Origin: Procambarus clarkii | Lineage: Eukaryota > Arthropoda > Malacostraca > Decapoda > Cambaridae | Reading direction: 5' to 3' | DNA length: 64,000 nucleotides | NCBI RefSeq assembly: GCF_040958095.1 | Contig: NC_091214.1 | Location: 10,841,080-10,905,079 of the forward strand | Shown here: positions 23,701-35,163 of the stretch, piece after piece | Layout of the letters: each line of letters starts with the position of its first letter | How positions within the stretch are numbered: the stretch's first letter is position 1 | The notes under the pieces: generated by a model | The model's input: only the letters and a program-made list of their open reading frames with translations | The model's database searches: none | Told to the model about the DNA's origin: nothing | Program-made: the position numbers and the translations under genes

Positions 23701-23939
23701 AATTAATCGGGGCATTAACCAAGCTACATTTCCTCTGTCTTAGATCATCAGACATAATTATATCCGACCAAATTCCTCTCCTGCATATCTGTTTATCAGA
23801 ATAATTACATTACCCTCCCCTCCCCAACGTACCCAAACCTTCAATAATCATACTGTATTTGCATATTTTCTCTATATTCAGCTATGTTCTTCACTTTTTG
23901 TCCATGTATTCTGTGTTCATTCCATGTTCTACAAATGTT

Positions 23940-24110
23940 CACAGCATGCTCAGTTCAAATTTTTTCTGCCGTTTTCCCCGTATGTTCACTATGTTCTTTG
24001 TCATGTTTTCTTGTGCATCATATGTTCTCTGTATAACTTTTATACTCAATATTCATATTCTCAATGTTCTTAGCACATTCTTCACATTTTCCATGTTTTT
24101 CTGCATTCAT

Positions 24111-24146
<36 letters not shown>

Positions 24147-24610
24147 AGATATATACAAGAGTTGTTACATTCTTGTACAGCCACTAGTACGCATAGCGTT
24201 TCGGGCAGGTCCCTGGAATACGATCCCCGCCGCGAAGAATCGTTTTTTCATCCAAGTACACATTTTACTGTTGCGTTAAACAGAGGCTACAGTTAAGGAA
24301 TTGCGCCCAGTAAATCCTCCCCGGCCAGGATACGAACCCATGACATAGCGCTCGCGGAACGCCAGGCGAGTGTCTTACCACTACACCATGGAGACTGACA
24401 TATGTTCATTCTATGAACATTCTATGTTCATAGAGAACATTCTATGTTCTATAAATGTTCACAGCATGCTCAGTTCAATTCTTTTCTACCGCTTTCCCCG
24501 TATGTTCACTATGTTCTTTGTCATGTTTTCATGCACATCATATGTTCACTGTATAACTTTTATACTCAATATTCATGTTCTCAATGTTCTTAGCCTGTTC
24601 TTCACACGTT
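23940..24610. repeat. direct duplication of ~145 bp split by the SINE
   Basis: AAATGTTCACAGCATGCTCA..CACTATGTTCTTTGTCATG..TATACTCAATATTCAT occurs at about 23936-24085 and again at about 24456-24600. Both copies also exist in the right arm, without the SINE between them. Confidence 0.85.
24113..24395 (-). mobile_element. tRNA-derived SINE, left arm only
   Basis: On the minus strand it starts GTCTCCATGGTGTAGTGG (A-box-like) and has a B box GGGTTCGTATCC, followed by a non-tRNA body ending in TTGTATATATCTC and about 33 A (seen as T at 24113-24145). TTCATTCT flanks it at 24106-24113 and 24405-24412. The matching point in the right arm (about 31880) is uninterrupted, so the empty site is available. 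A second copy lies at 50897-51227. Confidence 0.93.
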
Positions 24611-25739
24611 CAGTGTTCATTCTTTGTATTCCCCATGTTCCTTATCATGTCTTCATAATCTCTATAAGTTCATATTCCCTGCTTGTTCACTCTATTCATC
24701 AACTTTTTCTTACATGTTTTCTGTGTTCTCCGTATGTTCACTGTGTTCATTCCCTTACTTAATCTCAATTTTTTTTATGTTCTTTGTTTCTTCCATTCAC
24801 TAACTAGTTCTTTGTCAAATAATATTATACTGCATTACAGTTTCCTCAACAATTTTAGTCACCAAGTTTTTATTTGCAAAACTATGTCAAAGTAATTCTC
24901 ATAGTCAACTTATTAGTTCTACCAACCCCCGTTCGTAAACAAAATCTACACTTTATTCAGTTCCAAATTTACAAAGACAAACCTTTCTTGCAACTTCTTA
25001 ACTAAAATGTTTCGCCAATCAACTAAAACATAGTCACTTTCATCATTTCTTAACTAAACTTATTCCCCAGTCATCAGAAAATAACCGTGTTCTTCATGTT
25101 TCATTGTCATTTCTTATCTAAAAATTATCCGCCAATCATCAGAAAAGTCATGTTCATCATGTTTTGTCTTTTGCTCAACTAAAAGTATTCATCGGTCAAC
25201 TAAAAATAGTTACTTCATCATGTTTCCTTGTCATTTCTTAACTGAAATATCACTTCTCTCATCTGAAAATAGTCAGGATTAATCTCATTCAACACCGTTC
25301 TTAACTAAAACAGCCTTTCGCTTAGCTAAAAATTGTCAAAGGAATCTTTTCAGCACAACTAACTTTATCCATCGTCAAGTAATTGAAAATAGTCTCGTTC
25401 ATCATTTCGTAACAACCATTATGTTTTCGTCAAATAAGAAAATATAGTCACAGATATCTATCATCGTCATTCTTAACTGACATTTTATACTTTGTGGAGC
25501 ACTAAAATAGTCACTGTCATCATGTCTTGTCTTTTTCCATAACTAAAAGTATTCATCGGTCAACTAAAAAATAGTTACTTCATCATGTTTCCTTGTCATT
25601 TCTTAACTGAAATATCACTTCTCTCATTTAAAATAGTCAGAAATAGCCTCGTTCAACACTGTTCTTAACTAAAGTAACCTTTCACTTCGCTAGAATAGTC
25701 ATATTCATCGTTGTTCCTAACTAAATTATATGTCGTTAA

Positions 25740-27200
25740 GTAAGAAATATAGTCAAAGACACTCTTCGAGACATCAAGGACTTACTCAAAGACATCAAAG
25801 TTGCACTCAAAGACATCCTTTGAGACGTCAAAGACATCCTTTAAGACTTCAATGGGACTCTTCGAGATATCAAGAGACTCTCTCAAACACTCAAAAATTT
25901 ACTCGCATCCTCAAAGTTATTCTCAGAGTCATCAAAAGTTAATCTCAGTCATCAAATGTTATTCTCTAAGTACCCTTTCATTCATCAGAGAAACTTTCTA
26001 AGACGTCTTTGTTCATTAAAGTTAATCTCATGTCCACAAAGTTATTCTGAGCTATCAAACTTGTTCTCAAAGACATCAAATGTTATTCACAGAGTCATCA
26101 AAGTTATTTTGTAACTCACTTTGTTCATAAAAGTTATTCTCAGAGACATCAAAAGTTAATCTCAAAGTCATCAAATGTTATTCTCTATGACATAAAATTT
26201 ATTCTCAGAGACATCTAAAGATAATCTTGCTCATCAAAGTTGATCTCTAAGGCATAAAAGTTATTCTCAGAGGCATAAAAGTTATTCTCAGAGACATGAA
26301 AGTTAATCTCAGAGTTAACAAAGGTAATCTCTAACTCACTTTCGTTCAACATATTAATTCTCTAACTCCTCAAAGTTATTCTCTAAGACAACAAAGTCTT
26401 TCTCAGAGCTAACAAACTTGTTCTCAAAGTCATCAAAGTTATTCTAAGACATCATCTTTCATCAAAGATATTCTCTCTAAGCCATCAATGCTCTTCTCTA
26501 AGACATAAAAGTTAAATACAGTCATCAAAGTTACTCTTCAATACATCAAAGATACATTCAATTACTACTCTTGTTCTCAGAAGTCATTCTCAAACTCATC
26601 AAAGTTATTCTCAGAGTCACCTTTCGTTCTTCAGAGAAACTTTCCAAAACATCTTTGTTCATCAAACTTGTTTTCAAAGTCATCAAAAGTTATTCTCAGA
26701 CATCTTCTTTCATCAAAGTTATTTTCAGAGACATCTAAAGTTATTCTCAGAGCTATCAAACTTGTTCTCAGAGACATCAAATGTTATTCTCGAAGTCATC
26801 AAAGATATTTTCAGAGACATCTAAAGTTAATTTCTATGTTATAAAGTTATTCTCAGAGACATCTAAAGTTAATCCTGTCATCAAAGTTGTTCTCTAAACA
26901 TCAATGTTGTTCTCTAAGACATTAAAGTTGTTCTCAAATCATCAAAGTTATTCCCAGAGCTATCAAAGTTATTCTCAGAGTCATCAAAGTTATTCAAAGA
27001 GCTAACAAAAGTTATTCTCTAAGTAACCTTTCGTTCATCAGAGAAGCTTTCAAAGTCATCTTCGTTCTCCAAAAATTTGTTCTCCAAGACACCTTCGTTC
27101 ATCATGTTATTCTTAAAACGTCTTTAGTCATAAAAACTATTTTTCAGAGCCGAAGTTATTCTCAGAGACATAAAACTTCTCTCAAATATAGCTAGTTCCA
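25740..27200. repeat. degenerate tandem repeat of CATCAAAGTTATTCTCAGAG type
   Basis: Short units built from CATCAAAGTTATTCTCAGAG with many substitutions and length changes. The mirror image is at about 29130-30580. Confidence 0.85.
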
Positions 27201-27800
27201 CTTTTCATATCAAAAACTTTCATTTCCGTTTAAATATATTTTCCTTTGCCTTAGATCGCAAATATTACAGATCAAGCCCCTCCCCAGGTAAATACATATT
27301 AAGTAGTTTACTCTATCAAGGAAACATTATGGAAGTAATAATTGAAAGAGTAGTTAGTTTACTAAACTTTTATTATGCTTAAATTTAAAGAAAAAACATT
27401 AGTAACAACTAAACATACATTTCAAAGAAAAACAATATTTAATAACTAAATAGCTATCATTAAACATAAAATATCAAATAATGAAAGAAAAAGAACATAT
27501 TTATATACGCGGCTTCTTAAAATCAAGCTTCATTAGCTATGTTTCATAATATTTTAACAAAAATGAACATGCATAAATATACCAGTTATGATACAGTATA
27601 CTATCTGAAAGGGTAAATTTTTACATTACATTATTTAAGTGTAAAAATAGTCTTGAATATAATAGTAACTATTTACTAAAATAGGATACGAGAGCAGGTT
27701 TATCAGCCACGATAATGAATAGTGGGTCATTTTTAGGTGAGGTGAAAAGGTTAGGGGAATAAGGTCAAATATGGTATCACCAGCTATCAGGGGGAAAGTG

Positions 27801-27806
27801 TATATA
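27801..27806 (+). promoter_or_regulatory. candidate TATA box of the spacer gene
   Basis: GTATATAGTCC lies about 145 bp before the proposed ATG, in the single-copy spacer. It is the only TATA-like box between the left arm and the start codon that is suitably placed. Inference only. Confidence 0.4.
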
Positions 27807-27951
27807 GTCCATAAAGTGATAATTATTGTGAGAGTTATGGGAGGAGCAAAAATTATCGTGTAGGAACGGGAGCGTCTGCATTTTCACTTGTGTCCCGGTC
27901 TTTGAACTGACGTGATCAGCTCCTACTCGGAACCTCTTACTTAGTGAGAAA

Positions 27952-28813
27952 ATGTCTGGAACTAACGGTGAGTACTTTTGTTACTATAATACGTTGTTGG
28001 GAGAGGGAAGAGAGTGCTTACCTTTATTAAGTTCACAAGTTCTTTAGGGATTAAGTTAAATTTACTTAGGTGCATCGGATAATTACTGTCTTGCTTGTGC
28101 GTTTAGATATGTACGTAGTTTTTTTTTATTTTTATTTATTTTTATAGGGGTAAGTAAATAGTATGTTTTATACTTTACTCAGGTTTTTGTTTTGTTCCTT
28201 TACAGGAGATGAAGGAAAGATTATTGTTAAGGGGGACGTTTTTATGATCAACATATTTAAGAAAAGCGAAGAGGTGATGGACCTGTTGAAGACTATTTTT
28301 GTTAGAAGGGGAACGAAAGCGGAGCCATCAGATGATAACCAGATCTCCCCTACTTCCCCTGATGTTAATAATATTGTTAAAGATATAGGCGCCACTAATT
28401 CTGTTAAGGAACACAGAGATGGGAACGGGGAACCTAACCATGATCCTGATAGTGATGAAAAATCTGTTAGTAGCGATGACGAACTATATACAACGGTAAT
28501 ATTCGCCGAGGGAAAAGCTCCCCTCATATTTAAAGACACTGAAATAAGGGCAAATAAAACCTCGTCCCCCCAGCCAGGGTGTAGCGGCTGGAGCTCCCCT
28601 GATTATATACGAGCGGTGGGGACTAAACAGATAAAAGAAAAATGTAATACTTCACGAGCTGAGGAGTATATTATTTCAGATAGTGATGACGATATTTATA
28701 AATGGAGCGATGACCCCGATTTTCAGAATCATCCTAATGAAACACCGTCATATAAGCGAAAAAATAAATTCAGCTGCAAGCGAAAGCTTGATTTTAAGAA
28801 GCCGCGTATATAA
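27952..28813 (+). CDS. two-exon gene for a 207-aa acidic, basic-tailed protein in the inverted-repeat spacer
   Basis: I do not recognise the family. Exon 1 (27952-27967) encodes MSGTN plus one base and is followed by a consensus donor, G|GTGAGT. The 238-bp intron ends in a pyrimidine-rich TTTGTTCCTTTACAG at 28205. Exon 2 (28206-28813) restores the frame (G|GA) and is open for 202 more codons. Residues 1-40 are mixed and hydrophobic (VFMINIFKKSEEVMDLLKTI). Residues 45-100 are Asp/Glu/Ser/Pro-rich (DPDSDEKSVSSDDE). A PQPGCSG segment lies near 127-133. EYIISDSDDD at 159-168 resembles a SUMO-interaction motif. The last 20 residues (KRKNKF..KRKLDFKKPRI) look like a nuclear localisation signal. The right arm starts exactly at codon Lys199, so the last nine codons and the 3' UTR lie inside the arm. 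It could be a nuclear regulator or an element-encoded accessory protein; no catalytic motif is visible. Confidence 0.72.
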
Positions 28814-31800
28814 ATATGTTCTTTTTCTTTCATTATTTGATATTTTATGTTTAATGATAGCTATTTAGTTATTAAATATTGTTTTTCTTTGAAATGTATG
28901 TTTAGTTGTTACTAATGTTTTTTCTTTAAATTTAAGCATAATAAAAGTTTAGTAAACTAACTACTCTTTCAATTATTACTTCCATAATGTTTCCTTGATA
29001 GAGTAAACTACTTAATATGTATTTACCTGGGGAGGGGCTTGATCTGTAATATTTGCGATCTAAGGCAAAGGAAAATATATTTAAACGGAAATGAAAGTTT
29101 TTGATATGAAAAGTGGAACTAGCTATATTTGAGAGAAGTTTTATGTCTCTGAGAATAACTTCGGCTCTGAAAAATAGTTTTTATGACTAAAGACGTTTTA
29201 AGAATAACATGATGAACGAAGGTGTCTTGGAGAACAACTTTTTGGAGAACGAAGATGACTTTGAAAGCTTCTCTGATGAACGAAAGGTTACTTAGAGAAT
29301 AACTTTTGTTAGCTCTTTGAATAACTTTGATGACTCTGAGAATAACTTTGATAGCTCTGGGAATAACTTTGATGATTTGAGAACAACTTTAATGTCTTAG
29401 AGAACAACATTGATGTTTAGAGAACAACTTTGATGACAGGATTAACTTTAGATGTCTCTGAGAATAACTTTATAACATAGAAATTAACTTTAGATGTCTC
29501 TGAAAATATCTTTGATGACTTCGAGAATAACATTTGATGTCTCTGAGAACAAGTTTGATAGCTCTGAGAATAACTTTAGATGTCTCTGAAAATAACTTTG
29601 ATGAAAGAAGATGTCTGAGAATAACTTTTGATGACTTTGAAAACAAGTTTGATGAACAAAGATGTTTTGGAAAGTTTCTCTGAAGAACGAAAGGTGACTC
29701 TGAGAATAACTTTGATGAGTTTGAGAATGACTTCTGAGAACAAGAGTAGTAATTGAATGTATCTTTGATGTATTGAAGAGTAACTTTGATGACTGTATTT
29801 AACTTTTATGTCTTAGAGAAGAGCATTGATGGCTTAGAGAGAATATCTTTGATGAAAGATGATGTCTTAGAATAACTTTGATGACTTTGAGAACAAGTTT
29901 GTTAGCTCTGAGAAAGACTTTGTTGTCTTAGAGAATAACTTTGAGGAGTTAGAGAATTAATATGTTGAACGAAAGTGAGTTAGAGATTACCTTTGTTAAC
30001 TCTGAGATTAACTTTCATGTCTCTGAGAATAACTTTTATGCCTCTGAGAATAACTTTTATGCCTTAGAGATCAACTTTGATGAGCAAGATTATCTTTAGA
30101 TGTCTCTGAGAATAAATTTTATGTCATAGAGAATAACATTTGATGACTTTGAGATTAACTTTTGATGTCTCTGAGAATAACTTTTATGAACAAAGTGAGT
30201 TACAAAATAACTTTGATGACTCTGTGAATAACATTTGATGTCTTTGAGAACAAGTTTGATAGCTCAGAATAACTTTGTGGACATGAGATTAACTTTAATG
30301 AACAAAGACGTCTTAGAAAGTTTCTCTGATGAATGAAAGGGTACTTAGAGAATAACATTTGATGACTGAGATTAACTTTTGATGACTCTGAGAATAACTT
30401 TGAGGATGCGAGTAAATTTTTGAGTGTTTGAGAGAGTCTCTTGATATCTCGAAGAGTCCCATTGAAGTCTTAAAGGATGTCTTTGACGTCTCAAAGGATG
30501 TCTTTGAGTGCAACTTTGATGTCTTTGAGTAAGTCCTTGATGTCTCGAAGAGTGTCTTTGACTATATTTCTTACTTAACGACATATAATTTAGTTAGGAA
30601 CAACGATGAATATGACTATTCTAGCGAAGTGAAAGGTTACTTTAGTTAAGAACAGTGTTGAACGAGGCTATTTCTGACTATTTTAAATGAGAGAAGTGAT
30701 ATTTCAGTTAAGAAATGACAAGGAAACATGATGAAGTAACTATTTTTTAGTTGACCGATGAATACTTTTAGTTATGGAAAAAGACAAGACATGATGACAG
30801 TGACTATTTTAGTGCTCCACAAAGTATAAAATGTCAGTTAAGAATGACGATGATAGATATCTGTGACTATATTTTCTTATTTGACGAAAACATAATGGTT
30901 GTTACGAAATGATGAACGAGACTATTTTCAATTACTTGACGATGGATAAAGTTAGTTGTGCTGAAAAGATTCCTTTGACAATTTTTAGCTAAGCGAAAGG
31001 CTGTTTTAGTTAAGAACGGTGTTGAATGAGATTAATCCTGACTATTTTCAGATGAGAGAAGTGATATTTCAGTTAAGAAATGACAAGGAAACATGATGAA
31101 GTAACTATTTTTAGTTGACCGATGAATACTTTTAGTTGAGCAAAAGACAAAACATGATTAACATGACTTTTCTGATGATTGGCGGATAATTTTTAGATAA
31201 GAAATGACAATGAAACATGAAGAACACGGTTATTTTCTGATGACTGGGGAATAAGTTTAGTTAAGAAATGATGAAAGTGACTATGTTTTAGTTGATTGGC
31301 GAAACATTTTAGTTAAGAAGTTGCAAGAAAGGTTTGTCTTTGTAAATTTGGAACTGAATAAAGTGTAGATTTTGTTTACGAACGGGGGTTGGTAGAAATA
31401 ATAAGTTGACTATGAGAATTACTTTGACATAGTTTTGCAAATAAAAACTTGGTGACTAAAATTGTTGAGGAAACTGTAATGCAGTATAATATTATTTGAC
31501 AAAGAACTAGTTAGTGAATGGAAGAAACAAAGAACATAAAAAAAATTGAGATTAAGTAAGAGAATGAACACAGTGAACATACGGAGAACACAGAAAACAT
31601 GTAAGAAAAAGTTGATGAATAGAGTGAACAAGCAGGGAATATGAACTTATAGAGATTATGAAGACATGATAAGGAACATGGGGAATACAAAGAATGAACA
31701 CTGAACGTGTGAAGAACAGGCTAAGAACATTGAGAACATGAATATTGAGTATAAAAGTTATACAGTGAACATATGATGTGCATGAAAACATGACAAAGAA

Positions 31801-34387
31801 CATAGTGAACATACGGGGAAAGCGGTAGAAAAGAATTGAACTGAGCATGCTGTGAACATTTATAGAACATAGAATGAATGCAGAAAAACATGGAAAATGT
31901 GAAGAATGTGCTAAGAACATTGAGAATATGAATATTGAGTATAAAAGTTATACAGAGAACATATGATGCACAAGAAAACATGACAAAGAACATAGTGAAC
32001 TTACGGGGAAAACGGCAGAAAAAATTTGAACTGAGCATGCTGTGAACATTTGTAGAACATGGAATGAACACAGAAAACATGGACAAAAAGTGAAGAACAT
32101 AGCTGAATATAGAGAAAATATGCAAATACAGTATGATTATTGAAGGTTTGGGTACGTTGGGGAAGGGAGGGTAATGTAATTATTCTGATAAACAGATATG
32201 CAGGAGAGGAATTTGGTCGGATATAATTATGTCTGATGATCTAAGACAGAGGAAATGTAGCTTGGTTAATGCCCTGATTAATTTTACTACGTTAGAAATA
32301 CGGTGATCTTAAATCTCAGGTGATTTAGTTGGAAATAATGAACTTGTACAAAATGAACTAAGCTGGGGGAACAAGAGTTGAAAACTTGATAACTGAACTG
32401 GTTTTATTTACTATGTCTGAAAATGTAGTTGGGTGTTTAAATCTATGGGGGATTTGGACTGATCGTAATGAATTTACAAAAGTGAGCTTGGACAGAGGAA
32501 AAGAGCTAGAGTTTTATAATTTTTTACATCATATTTACTATGTCTGAAATACAGAGGGTAAAAATTTCAGGGAAATTGATGTGGTTATTTACAAAGATAT
32601 GAAAGAGAACTAAGGCGGGGACGAGAGCTGGAGTTCAGTAACTGTTTTGATCTTATTTACTAACTTTGAAGTATGTCTGCTTTTTAAATTTCGGGAAATT
32701 GGTGGGTTATTTACAAATATATGAAAGAGAACTAAGGTGGGGACGAGAGCTGGAGCTCAGTAACTGACTTGATCTTATTTACTAACTTTGAAGTATGTCT
32801 GCTTTTTTAAATTTCGGGAAATTGGTGGGTTATTTACAAATATATGAAAGAGAACTAAGGCGGGGACGAGAGCTGGAGCTTAGTAACTGTCTTGATCTTA
32901 TTTACCAGGTATGATGGGGTTAATAAACAAGATGTGCGAGGGAAGTAATGCGAGGACATGAGCTAAGGTTTGACAATTGAACCGATTGATTTGAGAAAAC
33001 TGTTTTGTTTAATGTATGGAACTAGTAGTATTACGAAGTTCATATAGCTGTAAGGATTTGAGAAAGAACAATATTAATGATAATGATTAGGGAGAGTAAG
33101 GTGTAAGGTAGAGAGAGACAGGTCTAGATAAGATTGTGACGATAAGATAGCAGCGGTGTTCGGTGGGGGTCGGTGTAGGTGATGCAGGAGTGAGATGCGG
33201 AGCGGGTGAGAGGTATGAACAGGTGTTGAGGCGACGCTAGATAATGTATGATTACGGAGATGACCCTCCGCCTTGTGAGATAGGGACGGAGGTAGCGGCT
33301 ACATGCGTAAACGCTATCTGAAACTGTTTTTATACAAGCGGATTGAGGAGCGAGCTTCTTAGAACGTCGGGCTAACTGAATAGTTTATTATAAATTGTGT
33401 AAACTACGAATTAGATGACTAAATAAATAAATAAATAAGTTTTATTAACGCCTAATGTATATATATAAATTATTACGGTGGTGAACGCTGAAAATGATTG
33501 GTAGATGTCTGGGGGCAGGTAATCAGGTGATGATTGCCTCGGGCAGATAGCCTGGGGCAGATAGCTGGGGCCAGCTTAGTTAGTCTCTGAGACAGTTTCA
33601 GTATTAAAGGTTACATTGAGATGCTTCGGTTGATTTGTATAAAACTGACTGGTTAATGAAAAAGGAATAAAATATTAGTATGTCAGACAATAGGAAGAGG
33701 GAATAATATGAAGAGGAGAGAGAGAGAGAGAGAGAGAGGAGGGATGGTCCAGATATTATGGAGAAGATAAGATATGATAAGAGGCGACTGGCTGGCCGGG
33801 CGTAAGGTAAATAAAGGTGACGCGAGAGATTGAGAGGTAAGGGGGGGAGGGAGGGGGGTGTGATGTACGAACCCCTGAAAACCCTGACTTATACAGATAA
33901 CTTTCTAAATTTACATGAATAACTAAGGCTTACATAGACGATTTTTGTAAGTTGAAAACATGTAAAATATGTCCGTAGAGTTCTCCTGGAAACCCTAAAG
34001 CGCTACATACGTTATTTGAATTTCTCCTATAAGGCCTTAACAAACTTCTAAGTCTCGGAAATTATTTTTCTCATAAGAAATCCTTACTTCTAAAATCTGT
34101 GACTGACAAAATTTACCTGAAAACCCCGACATGCTACACATGAATTTCCAGAAAAAAAAAAAGTTACCTGTGGATCTTACAGTCCACAGGGGTCCTCTGG
34201 CCAGAAAAAAAAAGTTACCTGTGGCTCTTACAGTCCACCGGGGTCCTCTCGCCAAAAAAAAAAAAAAAATTACCTGTGGCTCTTACAGTCCACAGGGGTC
34301 CTCTCCCCCCCCAAAAAAAATGACCTGTGGCTCTTACAGTCCACAGGGGTCCTCTCCCAAAAAAAAAAAATGACCTGTGGCTCTTAC
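28784..34387 (-). repeat. right arm of the giant inverted repeat
   Basis: Reverse complement of the left arm from the AAGCTT at 28784 to CTCTTAC at 34387, where it stops in the middle of the fifth hairpin unit. The left side has more than four further units outside this point. The sequence after it, TCCCTACTACT, is not in the left flank. It lacks the SINE present in the left arm. Confidence 0.94.
28940..28945 (+). terminator. candidate polyadenylation signal of the spacer gene
   Basis: AATAAA occurs 127 bp after the stop codon, inside the right arm. A transcript ending here would include about 150 nt of arm sequence. Confidence 0.5.
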
Positions 34388-34404
34388 TCCCTACTACTGT
34401 CAGT

Positions 34405-34502
34405 TTGGCCGGCAGTGTTGGGCCAGGGGGGGGGGGAGGTCAGTGTGGCCGGCAGTCTGGCGCCAGGGGGTGTCAGTGTGGCCGGCAGTGTGACGCCAGG
34501 GG
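34405..34502 (+). repeat. G-rich minisatellite, resumed
   Basis: Units starting GTCAGTTTGGCCGGCAGTG in the same orientation as 14691-21380, right after the giant inverted repeat. Confidence 0.93.
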
Positions 34503-34792
34503 AAACGTTGATGTAGAGGCTGACCCCACCATGAAGCCGGTGTTTCCTATCACATCTGAAAAGATTGTACTCTGAGATCCATATTTCACCATCATGGTAG
34601 TCCTTTGTGTGGATTTCTGTTAGGGCTGCAAACACTGCATTTGCCTCATGAAGGAGACCATCTATAAAGTGAACTTTGTTTGATTTGAGTGTTTTTATAC
34701 CCTGGATGTTGGCAAATATAAATGATGTTATCGTGTTAGTGGAAGTGTTGGAAGCCTTAATTGGTGTTAATATCTGAGGCTCTGGTATGGAG
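34503..34792 (-). pseudogene. LINE endonuclease fragment (copy 1)
   Basis: On the minus strand the frame reads IFANIQGIKTLKSNKVHFID, then FAALTEIHTKDYHDGEIWIS, then YNLFRCDR and GGVSLYI. This order (N-Q-G, A-L-T-E, Y-x-x-F-R-x-D-R, G-G-V) is that of the N-terminal half of an APE-type endonuclease from a non-LTR retrotransposon, where the glutamate of LTE is catalytic. Only about 95 codons remain. Both ends pass directly into the G-rich minisatellite. It is a different family from the LINE at 56.0-60.1 kb. Confidence 0.75.
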
Positions 34793-35163
34793 TCAGTGTG
34801 GCCGGCAGTGTAGCGCCAGGGGGGAGGTCAGTGTGGCCGGCGGTGTGGCGTCAGGGGGGTCAGTGTGGCGGACAGTGTGGCGCCAGAGGGGGGAGGTCAG
34901 TGTGGCGCCAGGGGGGTCAGTGTGGCCGGCAGTGTGGTGCCAGGGGGGGGGGGGGTCAGTGTGGCCGGCGGTGCGGCGCCAGGGGGGTCAGTGTGGTCGG
35001 CAGTGTGGCACCAGGGTGGGTCAGTGTGGCCGGCGGTGTGGCACCAGGGGGGGCTGTCAGTGTGGCCGGCAGTGTGGTGCCAGGGGGGGGGGTCAGTATG
35101 ACCGGTGGTGCGGCGCCAGGGGGGTCAGTGTGGCCGGCGGTGTAGCGCCAGGGGGGGGGGTGT
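34793..35163 (+). repeat. G-rich minisatellite segment
   Basis: Same unit and orientation, with more GGCGG and GGTGCC variants than in the main array. It ends in the GGTGT target duplicated by the solo LTR. Confidence 0.95.

Larger units (their letters stand above)
21602..27530 (+). repeat. left arm of the giant inverted repeat
   Basis: The inner border is exact: ...AATCAAGCTT at 27530 pairs with AAGCTTGATT at 28784. Components from outside in are the ~51-bp hairpin repeat, a CT-rich stretch near 22240, a ~122-bp tandem repeat (23080-23700), a duplicated TTTGTCATGTTTTC block, a SINE, and a long degenerate CATCAAAGTTATTCTC-type repeat. No convincing coding sequence is present in the arm except the mirrored last codons of the spacer gene. 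Confidence 0.94.
21602..34387. mobile_element. giant inverted-repeat element (~12.8 kb) with a one-gene spacer
   Basis: Left arm 21602-27530 and right arm 28784-34387 are reverse complements over their whole length. Spacer 27531-28783 (1,253 bp) is single copy and holds one spliced gene. The arm lengths differ by 325 bp, accounted for by a SINE plus about 31 bp in the left arm. The same G-rich minisatellite, in the same orientation, lies on both outer sides, so the structure sits inside that array. It resembles a foldback or long-TIR transposon, or a palindromic duplication. No transposase is visible. Confidence 0.93.

Noticed and set aside
24113..24395. Functional tRNA gene
   Set aside because: A- and B-box-like sequences are present, but the tRNA fold is not closed. 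The region continues into a SINE body with a poly-A tail. The same applies to 39043-39231 and 50897-51227.
23859..24762. Frames of 130-145 codons rich in Phe, Ser and Cys in the inverted-repeat arm
   Set aside because: They arise from the duplicated TTTGTCATG block and the SINE T-run, are not conserved across the SINE insertion, and have no domain.
27952..28813. Using the in-frame ATG at 28163 as the start of the spacer gene
   Set aside because: That start lies in the intron, before the pyrimidine tract and acceptor at 28205. The spliced start at 27952 has a consensus donor and keeps the frame.
28163..28813. Identifying the spacer gene as a transposase or viral capsid protein
   Set aside because: No DDE/D, zinc-finger, helicase, protease or other family motif is visible. 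The composition suggests a nuclear accessory or regulatory protein, but nothing more can be claimed.
21602..34387. Assembly artefact (fold-back read) as the explanation of the palindrome
   Set aside because: The arms differ by a SINE with its own flanking repeat, by about 31 bp, by substitutions, and in hairpin-unit number. The spacer is single copy. Long-read confirmation is still desirable.
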